Made by a program: the position numbers and the translations under genes. DNA of 64,000 bases from assembly GCA_040877935.1 (NCBI GenBank), contig JBBDNB010000043.1:90109-154108 (forward strand). Reading direction: 5' to 3'. The stretch's first letter is position 1; the number at the start of each line of letters is the position of its first letter. Shown here in pieces: positions 59,934 to 64,000 of the stretch. Source of the DNA: Chitinophagales bacterium. GTDB lineage: Bacteria; Bacteroidota; Bacteroidia; Chitinophagales; CAIOSU01. The notes beneath the pieces are model-generated. The model ran no database searches. It was not told where the DNA came from and saw nothing but the letters and a program-made list of their open reading frames with translations.

Positions 59934-60770
59934 ATGCAATTAAATGAGTTAATTCGCCTTGCACTTGCCGAAGACCTTGGAGAGGGCGACCACAGTGCAA
60001 AAGCATGTATTCCCGAAAATTCCAATCAAAAAGCTTTTATCTATGCCAAGTCAGATGGGGTATTGTCTGGCATTGCTGTGGCATGTGAGGTATTTAAGCA
60101 GGTAGATCCTGTTTTGGAAATAGAACCTGTAAAAACAGATGCAGAGCCTGTTGCCAATGGAGACAAGGTAATGTTGATCAAAGGTTCGGCCCGTTCAATA
60201 CTTGCCGGTGAAAGGTTGGCCTTGAATTTTTTGCAGCGTATGAGCGGTGTGGCAGGTTTGACCCGCCAATTTGTTGAGGCTGTGGAAGGTACCGGGGTTA
60301 AAATCCTGGATACGCGGAAAACCACGCCATTGCTCCGTGCATTGCAAAAGCAAGCGGTCTTACACGGAGGAGGGGAGAACCACCGCTTTGGCTTGTACGA
60401 TATGATCATGCTCAAGGAAAACCACATTGCTTTTGCAGGTGGTATTTCAAAAGCGCTGGACGCAGTGAAAAAATACCAGCAGGAAAACAATACCAATTTG
60501 CAGGTGGAAATCGAAACCAGGAATATTGACGAGGTCAGGGAAGTCTTGAAGAATGAAGTTGCCAATCGCATTATGCTGGATAATTTCACAGTAGAAGAAG
60601 CAAAAAAAGCTGTGCAATTGATTGACAAGCGCATGGAAACGGAAATCTCAGGCGGCATCAACCTTTCTACGGTTAGGAGTTATGCCGAAACCGGGGTTGA
60701 TTTTATTTCCGTGGGTGCATTGACCCATTCCGCGCCTATTTTGGATTTGAGTTTGTTGGCGGAGGATTGA
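59934..60770 (+). CDS. nadC: nicotinate-nucleotide pyrophosphorylase (quinolinate phosphoribosyltransferase)
   Basis: 278 residues. Family features: LALAEDLGEGDHSAKACIPE at the start, GERLALNFLQRMSGVAGLT, ILDTRKTTPLLRALQKQAVL, HRFGLYDMIMLKENHIAF, IEIxTRN-type IETRNIDEV and SGGINLSTVRSYAETGVDFI. It converts quinolinate and PRPP to nicotinate mononucleotide in NAD synthesis. No nadA/nadB in the window. Confidence 0.96.
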   Translation: MQLNELIRLALAEDLGEGDHSAKACIPENSNQKAFIYAKSDGVLSGIAVACEVFKQVDPVLEIEPVKTDAEPVANGDKVMLIKGSARSILAGERLALNFLQRMSGVAGLTRQFVEAVEGTGVKILDTRKTTPLLRALQKQAVLHGGGENHRFGLYDMIMLKENHIAFAGGISKALDAVKKYQQENNTNLQVEIETRNIDEVREVLKNEVANRIMLDNFTVEEAKKAVQLIDKRMETEISGGINLSTVRSYAETGVDFISVGALTHSAPILDLSLLAED

Positions 60771-60821
60771 ATTTAACTCCAAATCTAAAGTGTCATGCAG
60801 AACCTGAAAGGTACTATACAT

Positions 60822-60843
60822 AGGTTTATAGTATAAGGTTAAT
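60822..60843. terminator. weak hairpin between nadC and the ParDE pair
   Basis: TACTATA pairs with TATAGTA around an 8-nt loop; AT-rich and without a T-run. It overlaps the end of the parE-like gene. Confidence 0.35.
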
Positions 60844-61110
60844 GTCTTGCTGTCCAATAATGGCCATAATCTCAACTACATTGTTTTCGATTTTATAAAA
60901 AATGCTGTCAGAACCACATACACAACGCCTATAACCTGGTTTGATGTAGTCAACAGATTCAAATGAGTATGGTCTTTCAGCTATAATATCAAAGTATTCG
61001 AAAAAGGTGTTGAAATATTTATCAGCTTGATCTACTCCGAATTTTGTGATGCCAAATTGATGAATTCTAATAAGGTCATTTTTGGCTTCATTGCTTAATT
61101 TATAGGTCAT
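60826..61110 (-). CDS. parE: ParE-family toxin
   Basis: 94 residues of the RelE/ParE superfamily: YKLSNEAKNDLIRIHQFGIT, then YFNTFFEYFDIIAERPYSF, RRCVCGSDSIFYKIENNVVEI and IIGQQDINLIL. The family blocks DNA gyrase. The start overlaps the end of the ParD-type antitoxin gene by 11 nt. (The symbol is that of the plasmid RK2 toxin, not topoisomerase IV.). Confidence 0.87.
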   Translation of the reverse strand: MTYKLSNEAKNDLIRIHQFGITKFGVDQADKYFNTFFEYFDIIAERPYSFESVDYIKPGYRRCVCGSDSIFYKIENNVVEIMAIIGQQDINLIL

Positions 61111-61342
61111 TAAGTAAATCTTTGGACTGCTTCAAAATATCTGCTTTAGAATCGGAAGTAAACCCACTCTTTTCGGCCCTTTCTAATTTTAGTTTTAACC
61201 AATCAACTTGTTTTTGCTGGCTTCTGGCTTGCCGGATCAGATCGTTGATGATTTCACTTTTGCTCGAATATTCCTTTTTAGCGATTAAGCTTTTTAACCA
61301 CTTGTCATTAGGTTCTGTGAATGAAATACTTTGTCTGGCCAT
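61100..61342 (-). CDS. parD: ParD-type ribbon-helix-helix antitoxin
   Basis: 80 residues. N-terminal ribbon-helix-helix (RQSISFTEPNDKWLKSLIAK, then SKSEIINDLIRQARSQQ), C-terminal toxin-binding helix. Neutralises the ParE-type toxin encoded downstream and probably represses the pair's promoter. Confidence 0.87.
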   Translation of the reverse strand: MARQSISFTEPNDKWLKSLIAKKEYSSKSEIINDLIRQARSQQKQVDWLKLKLERAEKSGFTSDSKADILKQSKDLLNDL

Positions 61343-61538
61343 AACTTTAGATTTATGATGTAAAAGTACACCAAATACGCATCAAAATCAAAGTTTTAGA
61401 GATTTGCACTAAACTGGTGCACATTTGCAGTTGAGCTAAGAGTTTTGGGAATGCGTGCTTTTTTTGTGTGCTATAAAAAAATAAAACACTAGCAACCTGA
61501 CGGGAATTAGTATTTTTTTAGACGCATGTTATCAACAT

Positions 61539-62111
61539 TTATTCATTTTTAATTACTTCTCCATCTTTGTAATCTTCATACGCTCTTATACTTCCATCAA
61601 TATTGAACCAATAATGACGCCCTTCTTTTTTCCCATTTATAAAATCTCCTGTGCTTTCCATTTGACCGTTTGGATAATACCATGTCCAAGTTCCGTGTTG
61701 AAGTCCATTTAGGTATTCCCCAGTGATAATTTTATATCCTTCAAAATGAGTCCAAGTAGCAAGCCCGTTCAAGGTATCATTGTGAAAATGGACTTCTCTT
61801 ATTTCATTCTTTTCATAGTCCCATTCTATAAACTTACCTTCTTTTAAACCATTGCTGTAGTATACTTCATTGTGTTTCTTCCCATCAGGGTAGAAGTTTA
61901 TCCATTGTCCAGTTGGCAAACCATGAACATAATTTCCTTTAGATTGAATTGAATCGGTTAGATAAAAATAAATCCACTGGCCATGCTCTTTATCGTTATT
62001 GTCGTATTTTCCAATTGCTTTTAATGTTGGAGAAATTCTTAAAGTATCGGATTGCGTGAAAGCAATGTTGATTGACAAAAATGATATGATCAGTAGTATT
62101 GATACTTTCAT
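61539..62111 (-). CDS. MORN-repeat (YwqK-type) exported protein
   Basis: 190 residues. Signal peptide (ends near IAFTQ), then at least five MORN-type repeats of ~20-23 residues with G.W..YYPNG...G...NG patterns (HGQWIYFYLTDSIQSKGNYV, TGQWINFYPDGKKHNEVYYS, HGTWTWYYPNGQMESTGDFI). Proteins of this type are widely annotated as YwqK antitoxin family, but no toxin gene is adjacent. Probably periplasmic or outer-membrane-associated; function unknown. Confidence 0.8.
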   Translation of the reverse strand: MKVSILLIISFLSINIAFTQSDTLRISPTLKAIGKYDNNDKEHGQWIYFYLTDSIQSKGNYVHGLPTGQWINFYPDGKKHNEVYYSNGLKEGKFIEWDYEKNEIREVHFHNDTLNGLATWTHFEGYKIITGEYLNGLQHGTWTWYYPNGQMESTGDFINGKKEGRHYWFNIDGSIRAYEDYKDGEVIKNE

Positions 62112-62283
62112 TTTTATTGATGGTATTTAAATTTATACAATATCATTTTGACCACATAGCTCATGCAGATTATTGACATATAAAAACTTTTTTGTGATTA
62201 TGTATTCAAAAATATACTTTACCAACACAAGTGCCAAGAAAACATTGTTATAATTCACTTTTTTCATCTTCTAAAAAGCGTAC

Positions 62284-62291
62284 TAACTTTG
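62284..62291 (+). promoter_or_regulatory. -7 box directly before the SUI1-like gene
   Basis: TAACTTTG followed by CA, perfect consensus, with only 4 nt before the ATG at 62296. It predicts a leaderless transcript. Confidence 0.72.
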
Positions 62292-62295
62292 CAAT

Positions 62296-62628
62296 ATGTC
62301 AAACAAAAACAAACAAGGCGGCCTGGTCTATTCCACCAATCCCGATGTGGACACCAGCGCAGAGGAAGAATATATTGAAACACCAGAACCGGGCGATCAA
62401 CAACTCAGGGTATTGCTCGATGCCCGCCACCGCAAAGGCAAGATCATGACCGTAGTGGCAGATTTTGTGGGCTCGGAAGATGACCTCAAAGACCTGGGGA
62501 AAACCCTTAAAAACAAATGTGGAACAGGTGGTTCTGTTAAAGATGGCGAAATACTCATCCAGGGTAAATTCAAGGAAAAAGTAGCCCAGGAGCTTCGCAA
62601 AATGGGCTACAAGGTGAAGGTGCAGTAA
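62296..62628 (+). CDS. SUI1/eIF1-like translation factor (YciH family)
   Basis: 110 residues. N-terminal disordered part (to ~residue 35), then the SUI1 domain: RVLLDARHRKGKIMTVVADF, DLKDLGKTLKNKCGTGGSVK, GEILIQGKFKEKVAQELRKM. Bacterial YciH binds the 30S subunit and can influence start-site fidelity. It is a single gene; the -7 box ends 4 nt before its ATG. Confidence 0.92.
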   Translation: MSNKNKQGGLVYSTNPDVDTSAEEEYIETPEPGDQQLRVLLDARHRKGKIMTVVADFVGSEDDLKDLGKTLKNKCGTGGSVKDGEILIQGKFKEKVAQELRKMGYKVKVQ

Positions 62629-63013
62629 ACCTAACAATCAAGTACGTCATTGCAAATTTTTCGTAATGCAATGGAGAAAAATGTGGCAATCTGGTTGGAT
62701 GCATTACGTAAGCCTATGCTTTGGGTTGACCAGATTCTTCCTGCCCTGCCGCCTGCCCGAACGTACCTCGATACGGGCGGGGGGCAGGCGGGCACTTCGC
62801 TCTGAATGAACCTTGTAATTTTTGCTTTGGTTTTTTACTTTAAATGCAAAACCAAAGAAAAGTGCATTAATTGTCAGTAAGTTTCTTTTCGCTTTTTTCA
62901 GATCAAGTTTTTGCTGACTTATATTTACTGTTCTTCCATTAATTGACCGGATTTATTACCGCTTTCTATAAGCATACCTGTCAATTTTGATCATTCATTT
63001 AAAGCAGTATTCT
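62629..63013. other. gene-free region with REP-like repeat
   Basis: 385 nt with no gene. The first half contains the repeat described at 62646-62805; the second half is AT-rich and contains the likely promoter region of dnaE (no clean TAnnTTTG box found). Confidence 0.6.
62646..62805. repeat. REP-like extragenic element with G/C-rich stem
   Basis: Starts GTCATTGCAAATT and includes GGCAATCTGGTTGGATG, resembling degenerate GTCATTGCGAGG...GCAATCTGG repeats of bacterial intergenic regions. The following part has CCGCCTGCCC pairing with GGGGCAGGCGG, and an inner CCCG/CGGG, a strong hairpin in an otherwise AT-rich gap. Confidence 0.65.
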
Positions 63014-64000
63014 ATGTTTCTCATTTTTGACACTGAAACCACCGGCCTTGCGCTCGATTTTAAAGCACCTGTAAGCGATACCGATTCCTGGCCGCGAATG
63101 GTGCAGCTCGCATGGCAATTGCATGATGTAAACGGTAAGTTGCTCAATCAGAAAAGCTACATTGTCAAACCCGATGGTTTTAATATTCCTTTTAATGCAG
63201 CAAATATCCATGGCATCACTACTGAACGTGCTGAAGCGGAAGGCCATGACTTAAGTTTTGTGCTTGAAGAATTTGGAAAAGATGTAGGCCTCTCGCAGTA
63301 CCTTGTTGGGCACAATGTGCAATTTGATGTAAATGTGGTCGGCTGTGAATATTTTCGCCAGCAAAAGGAAAGCAACTTATTGGATATCCCTTCCTTAGAC
63401 ACACAGCGGTTAAGTACAGCCTATTGTGCCTTGCCGGGAGGAAGGGGCAAGCAATTCAAATTTCCCAAATTAGAAGAATTGCACGAAAAGCTCTTTGGGC
63501 ATAAATTTGAAGCTGCCCACGATGCCGCCTATGATGTAGATGCTACTACACGCTGCTTTTTTGAGCTGCTCAAGCGCAGAATTATTAAAACCGATGAAGT
63601 CGAAGATGTGGCTTTAATTGCCTATGAAGCTCCTGATCTCGATGCGGATAATTTTGAAAAGGCAAGTCAATATGAACATGAAAAGAAAAGTGGCCCTTCA
63701 AAATCTGAAACAGAAGCCGCAAAATCTTCCCTTGAAGATGTTCCATTTGTGCATCTGCATTGCCATTCACAGTTTTCAGTTTTACAGGCAACCACCAATA
63801 TAAAATCCCTTGTAGCGCGGGCCAAAGAATTGGAAATGCCAGCTATAACTATGTGCGATCACGGAAATATGATGGGGGCTTTTCAGTTTGTCACTGAAGC
63901 GGCAAATCACGACATAAAAGCCATTATCGGATGTGAGCTCAATCTTTGTAAAGACCGGAATGATAAAAGCAATAAAGACGATGGCTATCAAACTGTTCTT
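63014..64000 (+). CDS. dnaE: DNA polymerase III alpha subunit with N-terminal exonuclease domain (partial)
   Basis: ATG at 63014; the frame runs off the right edge after 329 codons. Residues ~1-180 are a DEDDh 3'-5' exonuclease domain (FLIFDTETTGLALDF, LVGHNVQFDVNVVG, HDAAYDVDATTRCFF). From ~residue 245 the PHP domain begins (FVHLHCHSQFSVLQATT, MPAITMCDHGNMMGAFQFVT, IIGCELNLC), as at the start of DnaE. Proofreading domain and polymerase on one chain are known for Bacteroidota DnaE. It is the replicative polymerase catalytic subunit. Confidence 0.92.
   Translation, partial: MFLIFDTETTGLALDFKAPVSDTDSWPRMVQLAWQLHDVNGKLLNQKSYIVKPDGFNIPFNAANIHGITTERAEAEGHDLSFVLEEFGKDVGLSQYLVGHNVQFDVNVVGCEYFRQQKESNLLDIPSLDTQRLSTAYCALPGGRGKQFKFPKLEELHEKLFGHKFEAAHDAAYDVDATTRCFFELLKRRIIKTDEVEDVALIAYEAPDLDADNFEKASQYEHEKKSGPSKSETEAAKSSLEDVPFVHLHCHSQFSVLQATTNIKSLVARAKELEMPAITMCDHGNMMGAFQFVTEAANHDIKAIIGCELNLCKDRNDKSNKDDGYQTVL

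Overview
The window comes from a member of the Bacteroidota; no order or genus can be assigned from it. Evidence: secreted proteins with type IX secretion (T9SS) type A tails and gliding-motility-type (type B) C-terminal domains, many TAnnTTTG -7 promoter boxes, a DnaE that begins with a proofreading exonuclease domain, the DUF4783-nadC pair, and an rpsP-rimM-trmD gene order. No tRNA, rRNA or CRISPR array was recognised.

Layout. 1-14450: end of a TonB-dependent receptor, a secreted esterase, acyl-CoA dehydrogenase, an ArsC-like protein and a membrane-anchored hydrolase, a GMC oxidoreductase with a small partner, aldehyde dehydrogenase, a GT39-type glycosyltransferase and a large glycine-rich T9SS protein. 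A four-helix-bundle gene with one internal stop lies between the GMC and aldehyde dehydrogenase genes. 14550-32440: a composite heavy-metal efflux island. It holds a CDF exporter operon; a divalent-type RND operon (DUF6660, RND-TolC fusion, adaptor, CDF-like, YnfA, DUF3703); a block of broken genes; and a second RND operon on the minus strand (His-rich head gene, tolC, His-rich lipoprotein, adaptor, RND). The island is bracketed by a 64-bp imperfect inverted repeat, and the second operon by a ~205-bp direct repeat of an adaptor-gene end. 32500-37500: lipoprotein, endonuclease III, hydrolase, SGNH protein, methyltransferase, CrcB, L19. 37600-42110: a ~4.5-kb insert (T9SS propeller protein, two paralogous barrel proteins, TPR protein) splits the conserved trmD-rplS junction and is flanked by a 40-bp copy of the 3' end of trmD. 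42064-48530: trmD, rimM, rpsP with a very long acidic/basic tail, ffh, a ParE-type toxin-antitoxin pair, GAPDH and a START-like protein. 49149-57045: BCCT transporter overlapping a sulfotransferase, FkbM methyltransferase, a second sulfotransferase, GT4 and a LamG/T9SS protein. 57199-64000: M20 dipeptidase, lipoprotein, DUF4783-nadC, ParDE, a MORN-repeat protein, a SUI1/eIF1-like factor and the start of dnaE.

The most promising new biology is a shared regulatory layout at the heads of the two RND operons. In both, a small His/Cys-rich exported head gene starts with GTG 5 nt after its -7 box (predicted leaderless mRNA) and ends with a Pro-Pro motif just before its stop. The last codons and stop form the left arm of a perfect 12-14 bp stem that encloses a second hairpin, and the stem ends 9-10 nt before the next start codon. 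This looks like a translation-coupled switch in which the head gene's translation controls the efflux genes. It is an inference from layout, but the same architecture appears twice with unrelated sequences. No metal-responsive transcription factor gene is present in the window.
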